From an uncultured Lachnospiraceae bacterium (GTDB taxonomy: Bacteria > Bacillota > Clostridia > Lachnospirales > Lachnospiraceae): a DNA stretch of 64,000 bases. The translations under genes were made by a program, and so were the position numbers. The notes beneath the pieces were generated by a model. That model did no database searches. It had not been told where the DNA came from and saw only the letters and a program-made list of their open reading frames with translations. Location of the stretch: NCBI GenBank assembly GCA_903789615.1, contig CAIFEV010000010.1, positions 8,566 through 72,565 of the forward strand, written 5' to 3'. Shown one piece after another: positions 35,492 through 44,390 of the stretch. The stretch's first letter is position 1, and each line of letters begins with the position of its first letter.

Positions 35492-36136
35492 ATGAGAATG
35501 GAAGCGGAGCGGAAACTCCTGGTTGAGTATGGGAAGAAACTTTCCGGACAGGGACTGACCAAAGGAACCGGCGGGAACCTGAGCATATTTGACAGGAAGA
35601 GCGGCCTCATGGCGATAACGCCGTCGGGCATCGATTTTTTTGCCATACAGCCGGAAGACATCGTACTGATGGATCTTGCCGGCAATATCGCGGAGGGCGA
35701 TAAAACGCCGTCCTGCGAGTGGGAGATGCATCTTCAGCAGTACCGCAGCCGCGAGGACATCGACGCTTTGATCCACGCCCATACGGTTTGGGCGGGAGTG
35801 ATGGCCTGCCTGCGCCGGACGCTGCCTGCGGCCCACTACATGATCGCCGTCGCCGGGAAGGATGTGCGCTGTGCGAAGTACGCCATGTACGGCAGCCATG
35901 AACTCGCGGAAAATGCGTGTGAAGGGATGCGGGACAGAAAAGCCGTGTTCCTGGCCAATCACGGGATTCTCGCGGGCGGCACCACCATTCAAGAGGCTTT
36001 CAACGTCATCGTGCAGACCGAGTACTGCTGCGAGGTGTACCTGAAGGCGAAGGAAGTGGGAGAACCGGTTATTCTTCCGGATGACGAGATGGCGCGCGTG
36101 GCGGAGAACTTCAAGGGCTACGGGCAGAAAAAATAA
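35492..36136 (+). CDS. fucA: Class II aldolase, probable L-fuculose-1-phosphate aldolase
   Basis: The 214-aa zinc aldolase of the aldolase_II/adducin family has GTGGNLS (phosphate loop), CEWEMH (Glu), IHAHTVWA (two His ligands) and LANHGILAGG (third His). Length fits FucA. It cleaves L-fuculose-1-P (or a related ketose phosphate) to DHAP and lactaldehyde. It is followed by fucI after about 40 bp, which supports the fucose assignment; rhamnulose or ribulose phosphate aldolases are alternatives. ATG 35492 follows AAAGGCGGAGC; ATG 35498 is also possible. Confidence 0.82.
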   Translation: MRMEAERKLLVEYGKKLSGQGLTKGTGGNLSIFDRKSGLMAITPSGIDFFAIQPEDIVLMDLAGNIAEGDKTPSCEWEMHLQQYRSREDIDALIHAHTVWAGVMACLRRTLPAAHYMIAVAGKDVRCAKYAMYGSHELAENACEGMRDRKAVFLANHGILAGGTTIQEAFNVIVQTEYCCEVYLKAKEVGEPVILPDDEMARVAENFKGYGQKK

Positions 36137-36175
36137 CGGAAAGTGACAGACATTGGCCATGAAGGAGGTTTGAAA

Positions 36176-37981
36176 ATGGCGGCAAACAGATATATCGGAG
36201 AGTATCCGGTGATCGGAATCCGGCCCTGCATCGACGGAAGAAGAGGAAAGCTCGGTGTCCGGGAATCGCTGGAGGACCAGACGATGGGAATGGCGCTGGC
36301 GGCAAAGCGTCTGTTTGAGGAGAATCTCCGTTACACAAACGGCGACCCGGTGCGGGTTGTGATCGCGGACACGACCATCGGCCGTGTGGCGGAGGCGGCG
36401 ACCTGTGAGGCGAAGTTCAGGAAGGAAGGCGTTTCCATCACCCTCACGGTGACCCCCTGCTGGTGCTACGGCGCGGAGACGATGGATATGAATCCGATGA
36501 CGATCAAGGCGGTCTGGGGGTTCAACGGCACAGAGCGGCCGGGCGCCGTGTATCTGGCATCGGTCCTGGCGACGCACGCCCAGAAGGGGCTTCCGGCGTT
36601 CGGCATCTACGGACGGGACGTGCAGGAAAAAGACGACCGCGAGATCCCGGAGGACGTGCAGGAGAAGCTCCTGCGCTTCGGCCGGGCGGCTGTCGCGGCG
36701 GCGACCATGCGTGGCAAATCGTATCTCCAGATCGGCTCGGTGACCATGGGCATCGGCGGTTCCATCATCGATCCGGCTTTTATCGAGGAATATCTGGGGA
36801 TGCGGGTTGAGTCGGTCGACGAGGTGGAGATTATCCGCCGGATGGACCAGCATATCTACGACGAGGCAGAGTACAGAAAGGCTTTTGCCTGGACGAAGGC
36901 GCACTGCCGGGAGGGATGGGACAAGAATCCCGACGGCCTTCGCAAGTCTCCGGAGCAGAAGGAGAAAGACTGGGAATTCACGGTCAAAATGCTGTGCATC
37001 ATGAAGGATCTGATGAACGGCAACCCCAATCTGCCGGCGGGGTGCGAAGAAGAAGCGGTCGGCCATAACGCCATCGCGGGCGGTTTCCAGGGACAGCGTC
37101 AGTGGACGGACTTTTACCCGAACGGGGACTATCCGGAGGCGCTTCTCAACACATCCTTTGACTGGAACGGGCCGAGGGAACCGTATATTCTCGCCACGGA
37201 GAACGACTGTCTCAACGGTCTTGGCATGCTGTTCATGAAGCTGCTGACCAACCGGGCGCAGATGTTCGCCGATGTCCGCACGTACTGGAGTGAGTCAGCT
37301 GTTCAGAGGACGACCGGCTACAGACTGGAAGGTGCCGCGAAAGAGGCGGGCGGTTTCATTCATCTGATCAATTCCGGAGCCTGCTGTCTGGATGCCTGTG
37401 GCGAGGTAAAAGACGGGGAAGGCCACGGCATCATGAAGCGCTGGTGGGAGTACACCGGGGAGGACATTGAGAATATCATGTCCCATACACAGTGGTGTGC
37501 GGCGGACATGGGATATTTCCGCGGCGGCGGCTTTTCTGCCCGCTTCCTCACCCGGGCGACAATGCCGGCGACCATGGTGCGGCTGAATCTGGTGAAAGGA
37601 CTCGGACCGGTGATGCAGATCTGCGAAGGCTGGACGATCCGGCTGCCCGACGAGGTGTCGGACTATATCTGGAAACGAACCGACTACACGTGGCCCTGCA
37701 CCTGGTTTGCCCCGCGCGTATCCGGTAAGGAGGACGCTTTTGCCAGCGCGTATGACGTGATGAACAACTGGGGCGCCAATCACGGCGCGATCAGCTACGG
37801 TCACATCGGCGCGGATCTGATCACTCTGTGCTCGATACTGCGGATTCCGGTCAGCATGCACAACGTGCCGCTGAAAGATATCTTCCGCCCTGCCGCGTGG
37901 AACGCATTCGGCATGGACAAGGAGGGCCAGGATTTCCGCGCCTGCCGGGCGTATGGTCCGATGTACAGGAATATCCGGTAA
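36176..37981 (+). CDS. fucI: L-fucose isomerase
   Basis: The 601-aa protein matches the L-fucose isomerase family in length and sequence ([24 protein letters not shown] at the N-terminus, here in two parts; [33 protein letters not shown]). It converts L-fucose to L-fuculose in the cytoplasm and usually also accepts D-arabinose. ATG 36176 follows GAAGGAGGTTTGAAA; an earlier in-frame codon lacks this. No fuculokinase or fucose permease is in the window, so those steps must be elsewhere. Confidence 0.92.
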   Translation: MAANRYIGEYPVIGIRPCIDGRRGKLGVRESLEDQTMGMALAAKRLFEENLRYTNGDPVRVVIADTTIGRVAEAATCEAKFRKEGVSITLTVTPCWCYGAETMDMNPMTIKAVWGFNGTERPGAVYLASVLATHAQKGLPAFGIYGRDVQEKDDREIPEDVQEKLLRFGRAAVAAATMRGKSYLQIGSVTMGIGGSIIDPAFIEEYLGMRVESVDEVEIIRRMDQHIYDEAEYRKAFAWTKAHCREGWDKNPDGLRKSPEQKEKDWEFTVKMLCIMKDLMNGNPNLPAGCEEEAVGHNAIAGGFQGQRQWTDFYPNGDYPEALLNTSFDWNGPREPYILATENDCLNGLGMLFMKLLTNRAQMFADVRTYWSESAVQRTTGYRLEGAAKEAGGFIHLINSGACCLDACGEVKDGEGHGIMKRWWEYTGEDIENIMSHTQWCAADMGYFRGGGFSARFLTRATMPATMVRLNLVKGLGPVMQICEGWTIRLPDEVSDYIWKRTDYTWPCTWFAPRVSGKEDAFASAYDVMNNWGANHGAISYGHIGADLITLCSILRIPVSMHNVPLKDIFRPAAWNAFGMDKEGQDFRACRAYGPMYRNIR

Positions 37982-38014
37982 GAGAAAATCCCTTCAGATC
38001 TCATATTGCAGAAA

Positions 38015-38057
38015 CTGCCATGGCTCCCGGAACGCTCCGGGAAACCATGGCAGTTTT
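38015..38057 (+). terminator. Intrinsic terminator of fucI
   Basis: CTGCCATGG plus CTCCCGGA pair with TCCGGGA plus CCATGGCAG, then TTTT. A strong stem 34 bp past the fucI stop, in front of a convergent gene. Confidence 0.85.
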
Positions 38058-38089
38058 CATGGAGATGTACGGAAAAAACAGGAGTCTTC

Positions 38090-38812
38090 TCAGGCCTTTG
38101 ACGGATCGTCAGCCGGCGTCATCTTAATGATGCCGAGCTTCAGAAAGACGGGTGCCGTGATGCAGATGATCAGGATTCCCAGGAAGATCGCCAGTCCGGT
38201 GCTGCGGGAGAAATCGAACAGACCGGAGAAGTGAATTACAGAGATGATTATAATCGCCGGGACGATAATCCAGTTCTTGCCCTTCACTTTGTAGCTGCCG
38301 GCTCTGCCGCCTCCGACAAACATTCCGAGGAACAGGGCTCCGAACATGGCGGGCAGCATGTAGTTGGTTGCTGTCTTGACAGCCGGCAGAGTCAGGATCG
38401 GCTGCAGCGGCACCAGGAGGACAACTCCCAGCGCGATGATGAGAGTTGTCATCATGGAGGAGGCTGCAACGGACATTGCGCTGATCGTGTCTCCTTCTTC
38501 CGTGCCCTGCTGGGCACCGGCCTGTTCCATGGCGCTGATGGCGCAGGGAAGCTTCAGATTCAGGACGTTTCCGGTCAGGAAGGCGATATATCCGGCCGAT
38601 CCCAGAATCGGTGTATAGCTTAAGAACTCGACGATGGCGATCGGGGCGAAGACGGCAAACAGGCCGCCGCCGATGCGCACGATGTCACCGACAGTCGGCA
38701 TCTGGTCGTAGACCAGACCGATGACGGCGGGCATTCCGAACATGAACAGAAGGCCGATCACAATGCCGATCCGGCCGATGCGGTGAATTTTGTCTTTATA
38801 TGTATTTTTCAT
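38090..38812 (-). CDS. Hypothetical multi-pass membrane protein, partner of the DUF5058-like protein
   Basis: The 240-aa protein has about six or seven hydrophobic segments and the internal stretch LSYTPILGSAGYIAFLTGNVLNLKLPCA. I do not recognise a named transporter family. The start at 38812 (MKNTYKDKIHR) is chosen because GAGGAA lies upstream; in-frame ATGs at 38818 and 38833 are possible. It is 35 bp downstream of another membrane protein gene and both follow an amidohydrolase gene, so a two-subunit transporter for an amide or peptide-like substrate is inferred. Confidence 0.65.
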   Translation of the reverse strand: MKNTYKDKIHRIGRIGIVIGLLFMFGMPAVIGLVYDQMPTVGDIVRIGGGLFAVFAPIAIVEFLSYTPILGSAGYIAFLTGNVLNLKLPCAISAMEQAGAQQGTEEGDTISAMSVAASSMMTTLIIALGVVLLVPLQPILTLPAVKTATNYMLPAMFGALFLGMFVGGGRAGSYKVKGKNWIIVPAIIIISVIHFSGLFDFSRSTGLAIFLGILIICITAPVFLKLGIIKMTPADDPSKA

Positions 38813-38847
38813 AGTCATTTCCTCATTTGTCATGTAAATGCCTGTGT

Positions 38848-39564
38848 TCAGGCACCGAATACCTGTACCCACACGAGAGAGGACGCCATGCCGAGAATCA
38901 GGCAGAGGGCCATCTCAAAACTGCTCAGCCATTTCTGCCCCGTTTTTTTGGCCAGCACGCGGCAGAGCAGCGATATAAGGGCGGAGGTGATCATGGTCGC
39001 GATGTACACGGGGCCCTTGGCGACCTGCAGCGGGATGTTCACCGTGAGCGCCAGCAGCAGGGACGACACAATCAGCGCGCCGACGGGGCCGGCATTGTTC
39101 ATTTTTGAGATGGCGCCGTTGAAGCCTTTGTTGAAGAACAGCGTCGCGAGGATTCCGCAGACGATGCAGAAACTCATGACAAACATGATCGTGGCCACCA
39201 GTTTCGGATCGCCGGTCTGCGCGAGTGCGGATATGGATTCATACCCGGCGCCGGTCGCGGTCATGTCCGCCGCCATGAGTTCGTAGGTGACCGATCCGAC
39301 TACGGAGAGGCGGAACCAGGACCACGGGATTCCGATCACGGCGGACAGCGTGATGAGCCCGATGACGATGGCGATGGACGGAACGACGGTGAAGACAAGA
39401 GCGCCGCGGGTGATCTCCCGGAGCTTTTCCTTCTTGTATCCCAGCTCCAGAGCATGCCTGTAGGCTGTTATATAGGTGATGAGCGAGTACAGAAAGATAA
39501 AAGCGATGGCCGCTATGACCATGATAAAAAGCAGCGGACTGTTGAAAATGCCGAAATATGTCAT
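38848..39564 (-). CDS. DUF5058-like multi-pass membrane protein
   Basis: The 238-aa protein has about six hydrophobic segments (starting LLFIMVIAAIAFIFLYSLI) and VVGSVTYELMAADMTATGAGYE. It resembles the uncharacterised DUF5058 family by recall; I cannot verify this here. It lies between the amidohydrolase gene (22 bp upstream) and another membrane protein gene, and probably works with both. Confidence 0.65.
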   Translation of the reverse strand: MTYFGIFNSPLLFIMVIAAIAFIFLYSLITYITAYRHALELGYKKEKLREITRGALVFTVVPSIAIVIGLITLSAVIGIPWSWFRLSVVGSVTYELMAADMTATGAGYESISALAQTGDPKLVATIMFVMSFCIVCGILATLFFNKGFNGAISKMNNAGPVGALIVSSLLLALTVNIPLQVAKGPVYIATMITSALISLLCRVLAKKTGQKWLSSFEMALCLILGMASSLVWVQVFGA

Positions 39565-39585
39565 TATATTTTCTCCTCAGGGTAT

Positions 39586-41034
39586 TCAGTCTGTGATTAC
39601 ATCAGCCGGTGTCACATCGTCCGGGATAGGGCACTGATAGATGCCGCCGGTCTCGGCGAGAAGTTCCTGTTTTGCCTTTTCACATACGGACGGGTTCCGG
39701 TACACTTTTGTGCACGCGTACGCGATGGCCCGCGCTGCAGCCACGGCGGCTTTGCCGCCGATCCCCGAACCTACCATCGCCGTGTGCTGCCAGGTGTGCA
39801 TGGCGGTTCCCGGGATGCAGGTCGCGGCGGACAGCTGCGCCTGCGGGACGAGATAGCTCACGTCGCCGACATCGGTGGAAACCGGAACGGACACATTCAT
39901 GAGATTCCTGTCAAACGGAGTGATGGACGTCACAAGCGGCCTTTCGGCAAATGCCTCCTCCGACACATGATTGGCGGAAGCACCCTGCTTTATAACTTCA
40001 CGCCGCTGCGCGTCCGGAAGAATGCCGAGAAATGCCCTTGCGGTCGCGTAGTCGTTTTCGTCATAGTCCGCCGGCCCTGTTTCCAGAAATGCGTCGGACA
40101 GGATCTGCTGTGCGGTGGCATTCGGGATGAGATCGGAGAGCCCTCCCACGATCTTCATATGTACCTTTGTTCCGGTCATCAGGGCTGCGCCTTTCGCACA
40201 GTCCTCAACGCGGCTTAAAATCTCGCGACACTGGGAATTTTTCGGAGCCCGGACAAAATAGAGAAGAGAGGCGTGGGACTGCACCACATTCGGCGCTTTC
40301 CCGCCGGCGTCAAGATAGGCGTAGTGGACACGCGCCTGGGAGATGATATGTTCCCGGAGATAGTTGACGCCGCTGTTCATCAGCTCGCAGGCGTCCAGGG
40401 CGCTGCGGCCGAGTTCCGGAGACAGTGCGGCGTGAGAGCTGATCCCCTCGAAGTCAAACCGGGCGCAGAGATTTCCGACACAGCGCCCCGCCATAGCCGA
40501 ATTGCGGTCGGAAGGGTGCCAGGTAAACAGCATGTCCAGTCCGTCAAATACGTGCTGTCTGGCCAGAAACACTTTTCCGTACCCGGTCTCCTCGGCCGGT
40601 GTTCCGAACAGAACAACCGTGCCGGAATTTCCGGTGTCCCGGAGCCAGTCCCGCACGAGAACAGCGGCGCCGGCCGCGCCCGCTCCGAGAGCGCAGTGAC
40701 CGCATCCGTGGCCGAAAGTGTTCCCGTCTGCGGCTTCTTTTCTGGCGACACCCTTTTTCTGACTCAGCCCCGGGAGGGCATCGTATTCAGCTGTGATTCC
40801 GATGACGGGCCGGCCGCTGCCGTACGTGGCGGCAAATGCCGTCTGTATGCCGCCGATACCCCGCTCCAGCGTGAACCCTTCTTTCTCCAGGGCCTCCTCC
40901 AAAGCCCGGCTGCTTTTGAACTCTTTGTAGCCCGGCTCAGCAAATGCCCAGAGCTTCTGGTTCATCGCACAGATGGCGTCAGAGCGCTGCTTGGCATGAT
41001 CCCGGATCAGATCCAGATCATTCTTTTGTTCCAT
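39586..41034 (-). CDS. M20-family amidohydrolase, AbgB-like
   Basis: The 482-aa metallohydrolase has metal-binding features GHGCGHCALGAGA, GTPAEETGYGK and TWHPSD, with the dimerisation domain between. Length equals that of AbgB, the subunit of p-aminobenzoyl-glutamate hydrolase. ATG 41034 follows GCAGGAGGAGGAAGTA; the upstream reading has no support. No abgA or abgT is adjacent; two other membrane proteins are instead. The substrate may be another N-acyl or p-aminobenzoyl amino acid. Confidence 0.83.
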   Translation of the reverse strand: MEQKNDLDLIRDHAKQRSDAICAMNQKLWAFAEPGYKEFKSSRALEEALEKEGFTLERGIGGIQTAFAATYGSGRPVIGITAEYDALPGLSQKKGVARKEAADGNTFGHGCGHCALGAGAAGAAVLVRDWLRDTGNSGTVVLFGTPAEETGYGKVFLARQHVFDGLDMLFTWHPSDRNSAMAGRCVGNLCARFDFEGISSHAALSPELGRSALDACELMNSGVNYLREHIISQARVHYAYLDAGGKAPNVVQSHASLLYFVRAPKNSQCREILSRVEDCAKGAALMTGTKVHMKIVGGLSDLIPNATAQQILSDAFLETGPADYDENDYATARAFLGILPDAQRREVIKQGASANHVSEEAFAERPLVTSITPFDRNLMNVSVPVSTDVGDVSYLVPQAQLSAATCIPGTAMHTWQHTAMVGSGIGGKAAVAAARAIAYACTKVYRNPSVCEKAKQELLAETGGIYQCPIPDDVTPADVITD

Positions 41035-41395
41035 TACTTCCTCCTCCTGCACGTTTCTTAAGCCGGAAACAACAGGAGAGGATAATATGCCCCTCTCATG
41101 CGATCCAGCTTCAAAGCCCGCGCCCTCATTCACAGGCTTTGCAGTGCTGTAATCACGCCCCTTTGCGTGAATTTAATATGATAACAGTTTAATACGATGA
41201 AATCAGAATGACAATCGAAATCTTGAGACTGCTTCTTTTATTGAAGCGAACTGAGCAAACCGATTGATACGGATCGGATAATGAAGTAAAATGAAAACCA
41301 ACGGACAATCCTTACAGAACTGTGAACGCTGACAGACAGGGCGTTTGTAAAGGAACAAAATGCAGGTTGTAAATATCAGCAGATAAGGAGCAGAT
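41035..41395. other. Divergent intergenic region between the amidohydrolase and aldolase genes
   Basis: This 361-bp stretch should hold both divergent promoters, but I see no confident -35/-10 pair. A 6-bp inverted repeat TCACGC/GCGTGA (41153-41170) is the only small structure noted. The 63-bp arrays found in other gaps are absent here. Confidence 0.5.
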
Positions 41396-42052
41396 ATGCA
41401 GTTTTTCATTGACACAGCCAATGTAGACGAGATCAGAGAAGCCTGCGATATGGGGATTATCTCCGGCGTGACCACGAATCCATCCCTCATCGCCAAAGAG
41501 GGCAAGGATTACATGAAGACGCTGAGGGAGATCACCGGCATTGTGGACGGGCCGATCTCGGGTGAGGTCAAGGCGAGCACGACAACGGCAGAAGGGATGA
41601 TTGCTGAGGGACGCGAGATCGCGAAGATTCACAAGAACATGGTTGTGAAGATCCCGATGACGACGGAAGGCCTGAAGGCGGTGAAGGTTCTCACGGCGGA
41701 AGGCATCCACACCAACGTGACGCTTGTGTTCTCCGCGTCGCAGGCGCTGCTGGCGGCCAGAGCGGGCGCCACATATGTTTCCCCGTTTCTCGGCAGGCTG
41801 GATGACATTTCCACCGACGGCATCACCCTGATCGAAGATATCATGCAGATCTTCGAGATGTATCCGGACATAACGACGCAGGTCATCTGCGCGTCCATCC
41901 GTCATCCGATGCACATCGTGGAGTGCGCGAAGACCGGCGCCGACATTGCGACGGTTCCGTACAAGGTTCTGATGCAGATGACGAAGCATCCGCTCACCGA
42001 CATCGGCATCGCCCGCTTCAAAAAGGATTACGAGTCCGTCTTCGGCAAATGA
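41396..42052 (+). CDS. Transaldolase / fructose-6-phosphate aldolase family (TalC/Fsa)
   Basis: The 218-aa protein belongs to the small transaldolase subfamily: [29 protein letters not shown], and [14 protein letters not shown] with the Schiff-base Lys near residue 84. [25 protein letters not shown] is also typical. It could be a true transaldolase in the pentose phosphate pathway or an Fsa-type aldolase. ATG 41396 follows ATAAGGAGCAGAT. It is monocistronic, ended by a terminator 35 bp downstream. Confidence 0.88.
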   Translation: MQFFIDTANVDEIREACDMGIISGVTTNPSLIAKEGKDYMKTLREITGIVDGPISGEVKASTTTAEGMIAEGREIAKIHKNMVVKIPMTTEGLKAVKVLTAEGIHTNVTLVFSASQALLAARAGATYVSPFLGRLDDISTDGITLIEDIMQIFEMYPDITTQVICASIRHPMHIVECAKTGADIATVPYKVLMQMTKHPLTDIGIARFKKDYESVFGK

Positions 42053-42086
42053 TGCCTGGCGCGGGGCACGGCTGTAAGGAAACCAC

Positions 42087-42116
42087 GGGACTGCCTTTTT
42101 CGGGGCAGTCCCTTTT
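42087..42116 (+). terminator. Intrinsic terminator of the transaldolase gene
   Basis: GGGACTGCC pairs with GGCAGTCCC around TTTTTCGG, followed by TTTT. Confidence 0.88.
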
Positions 42117-42165
42117 GATATTACACGGGCGATGACCCGGACGGCACAGACGATGAAAAATGTGC

Positions 42166-42195
42166 TTGACAGCCGCGAGATGAAAGTGGTATTAT
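42166..42195 (+). promoter_or_regulatory. Promoter of the tRNA-Arg gene
   Basis: TTGACA at 42166-42171 and TATTAT at 42190-42195, 18 bp apart, about 37 bp before the tRNA. Confidence 0.8.
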
Positions 42196-42231
42196 CTACT
42201 CTGCACGTGGGAGCAATCCCAGATGAATCAT

Positions 42232-42305
<74 letters not shown>

Positions 42306-42314
42306 TCACTTGAG

Positions 42315-42348
42315 GCCGTATCCGAATCAGTCGGGTACGGCTTTTTTT
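42315..42348 (+). terminator. Intrinsic terminator of tRNA-Arg
   Basis: GCCGTATCCGA pairs with TCGGGTACGGC, followed by seven T. The IS607-type element begins shortly after. Confidence 0.9.
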
Positions 42349-42387
42349 ATCCCTGAGAATAGGAGAAATGCTATATTAATTAATAAG

Positions 42388-42416
42388 TGTACATAAGTGT
42401 ATAAATGTGTTATAAT
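42388..42416 (+). promoter_or_regulatory. Promoter of the IS607 tnpA
   Basis: TGTACA at 42388-42393 and TATAAT at 42411-42416, 17 bp apart, lie 22 bp before the tnpA start. The -35 overlaps repeats that may be TnpA sites. Confidence 0.55.
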
Positions 42417-42437
42417 GTACTCATAGGAGAAAAATCT

Positions 42438-43100
42438 ATGAATACATCCAATATCACAAATTACAAGCCAAAGGATTTTGCCGAGCTTATAGGCGTTTCA
42501 GTAAAAACCCTGCAGAGATGGGACCGCGAAGGCATACTAAAGGCAAACCGCACTCCTACAAACAGAAGATATTATACATTCGACCAGTACCTTGCTTTTA
42601 AAGGCATCAATGCTGAGAATGATGCCAGACAGACAGTCATATATGCAAGGGTCTCTACCATAAACCAGAAAGACGACCTGAGAAACCAGGTGGCTTTCCT
42701 GAAACAATTCTGCAATAGCAGGGGGATGATAGTAGATCAGTGCATAGAGGATTTTGGAAGCGGGCTGAACTACAACCGCAAGAAATGGAACACGCTTCTC
42801 GAAGAGGTGATGGAACGGAAGATAAAGACCATCATCATCTCGAACAAGGATCGTTTCGTCAGGTTCGGGTTTGACTGGTTCGAAAAATTCTGCATGAAAT
42901 TCAACACGAGCATCATAGTGGTGAACAATGAAGAACTGTCACCACAGGAGGAACTTGTACAAGACATCATATCCATACTGCGTGTATTTTCATGCCGACT
43001 GTACGGACTCCGGAAGTATAAGAAACAGATACAGGAGGACGAGGAAATTGCTGAAGAGTTACAAGACGGAAATAAATCCCACGCCGGAGCAGAGGCTTAA
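42438..43100 (+). CDS. IS607-family serine recombinase (TnpA)
   Basis: The 220-aa protein has an N-terminal MerR-like helix-turn-helix (PKDFAELIGVSVKTLQRWDREG, in order: helix, turn, helix; then NRRYYTFDQYL). A resolvase catalytic domain follows, with VIYARVSTINQKDDL, where the Ser of ARVS is the nucleophile, and NKDRFVRFGFDWFE. This build defines IS607 TnpA. ATG 42438 follows ATAGGAGAAAA. It overlaps tnpB by 53 bp. Confidence 0.9.
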   Translation: MNTSNITNYKPKDFAELIGVSVKTLQRWDREGILKANRTPTNRRYYTFDQYLAFKGINAENDARQTVIYARVSTINQKDDLRNQVAFLKQFCNSRGMIVDQCIEDFGSGLNYNRKKWNTLLEEVMERKIKTIIISNKDRFVRFGFDWFEKFCMKFNTSIIVVNNEELSPQEELVQDIISILRVFSCRLYGLRKYKKQIQEDEEIAEELQDGNKSHAGAEA

Positions 43101-44208
43101 AATAAACAGGACCATAGGCGTATGCCGTTTCGTGTACAACTTCTATCTTGCACATAACAGAGAGCTTTACGAATCCGGGAAGAAGTTTATGACCGGGAAA
43201 GACTTCAGCAAGTGGCTCAACAACAGCTACCTGCCTGACAACTCCGATAAGGCATGGATAAAGGAAGTCAGCTCGAAATCGGTAAAACGCTCGCTCGAAG
43301 ACGGATATGCAGCATTCAGGAAGTTCTTCGACCATAAGGCTGGATACCCGAGATTCAAGAAGAAGGACGTGTCCGACCCGAAGATGTACTTCGTGAGAAA
43401 TAATCCAGGTGACTGTTTCTGCGAACGCCACAGGATAAAAATCCCTACTCTGGGATGGGTACGGCTCAAGGAAAAAGGCTACATCCCGACAGCGAAAGAC
43501 GGATATAGCATAAAAAGCGGCACCGTGTCAAAGCAAGCCGGAAGATACTATGTATCTGTCCTGATAGATATTCCGAGTCCCGAAAGGGACAAAAACAATT
43601 ACGCTGATCAGGGGATAGGCATAGACCTTGGCGTAAAGGAACTTGCCGTATGTTCCAGCGGAACGGTTTACAGGAACATCAACAAGACGGCAAAGGTGAA
43701 GCAACTGGAAAAGCAGTTACATCGTGCACAGCGGTCGCTGTCACGGATGTACGGGAACTTAAAGAAAGGAGGAGCTACCCAAAGAAAAAACATATCAAAA
43801 CAGAAGCTCAAGGTACAGAGGATCTATAAGAGGATGAATGACATCCGCACCGATTACATGAACAAGACCATCTCGGAGACGGTGAAAACCAAACCGCCAT
43901 ACGTAACGCTTGAAGACCTTAATGTAAGAGGAATGATGAAGAACAGGCATCTTTCAAAGGCTGTAGCAGGACAGAAGTTTCACGAGTTCAGGACAAGGCT
44001 TACTGCAAAATGCCACCAGAACGGCATTGAGGTGCGTATCGCGGACAGGTTCTACCCGTCGTCAAAACGCTGTCACTGCTGCGGGAAAGTCAACAGAGGG
44101 CTGAAGCTTTCAGACAGGATCTTTCGTTGCGAATGTGGCTATGTCGCTGACAGGGATTTTAATGCCAGCCTCAATCTGAGAGATACCGAAGCCTACAGCA
44201 TCGCATAG
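43048..44208 (+). CDS. TnpB, RNA-guided nuclease of the IS200/IS605/IS607 group
   Basis: This protein is about 386 aa from TTG 43048 (GGAGGACGAGGAAA upstream; the protein then starts LKSYKTEINPT, as TnpB usually does). The three RuvC acidic residues are present: GIDLGVKE (Asp), TLEDLNV (Glu) and ADRDFNAS (Asp). Between the last two lies the zinc ribbon CHCCGK...CEC. It appears full length and potentially active. TnpB proteins use an omega-RNA from the element's right end to cut target DNA and help retain the element. Confidence 0.9.
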   Translation: MLKSYKTEINPTPEQRLKINRTIGVCRFVYNFYLAHNRELYESGKKFMTGKDFSKWLNNSYLPDNSDKAWIKEVSSKSVKRSLEDGYAAFRKFFDHKAGYPRFKKKDVSDPKMYFVRNNPGDCFCERHRIKIPTLGWVRLKEKGYIPTAKDGYSIKSGTVSKQAGRYYVSVLIDIPSPERDKNNYADQGIGIDLGVKELAVCSSGTVYRNINKTAKVKQLEKQLHRAQRSLSRMYGNLKKGGATQRKNISKQKLKVQRIYKRMNDIRTDYMNKTISETVKTKPPYVTLEDLNVRGMMKNRHLSKAVAGQKFHEFRTRLTAKCHQNGIEVRIADRFYPSSKRCHCCGKVNRGLKLSDRIFRCECGYVADRDFNASLNLRDTEAYSIA

Positions 44209-44275
44209 GAAAGCGGCTATAGGCATGTACCGATGGCTAGTCGGGAATTTACGGCTATGGAGTGTACATGAACTT
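44195..44275 (+). ncRNA. Possible omega-RNA at the right end of the IS607 element
   Basis: The segment overlapping and following the tnpB stop contains nested pairing: CATGTAC (44224-44230) with GTACATG (44264-44270), and inside it TAGTCG with CGGCTA. Position and structure fit the guide RNA scaffold that TnpB systems encode at this end, with the guide read from flanking DNA. This is inferred from position and folding only. Confidence 0.45.
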
Positions 44276-44390
44276 GTGAGTAGCAGTAACATCGCCAAAG
44301 CATACACAATGAAATAGCAAGAATGTTCCGTGAGGAATACGATTCTCGATGTGATGAGTATGTTTTATCACATTTTGAGTAGCAGCGGCA

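Larger units (their letters stand above)
42375..44275 (+). mobile_element. IS607-type insertion sequence (tnpA-tnpB)
   Basis: Two overlapping genes, an IS607-type serine recombinase and an IS200/IS605-type TnpB, are lower in GC than their surroundings. The left end shows GTGTACAT and similar repeats near 42388-42420; the right end shows GTGTACATG at 44262-44270. IS607 elements lack long terminal inverted repeats, so the limits given are estimates. It sits between the tRNA-Arg terminator and the methyltransferase gene, whose start lacks a ribosome site, so insertion may have changed that gene's leader. Confidence 0.75.

Noticed and set aside
35459-37066. 535-codon minus-strand ORF opposite fucA and fucI
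   Set aside because: Shadow of two clear enzymes on the plus strand; no ribosome site and no domain.
44350-44380. CRP-like site TGTGAT/ATCACA before the methyltransferase gene
   Set aside because: The half-sites are 11 bp apart, not the 6-bp spacing required; it is better read as a small hairpin.
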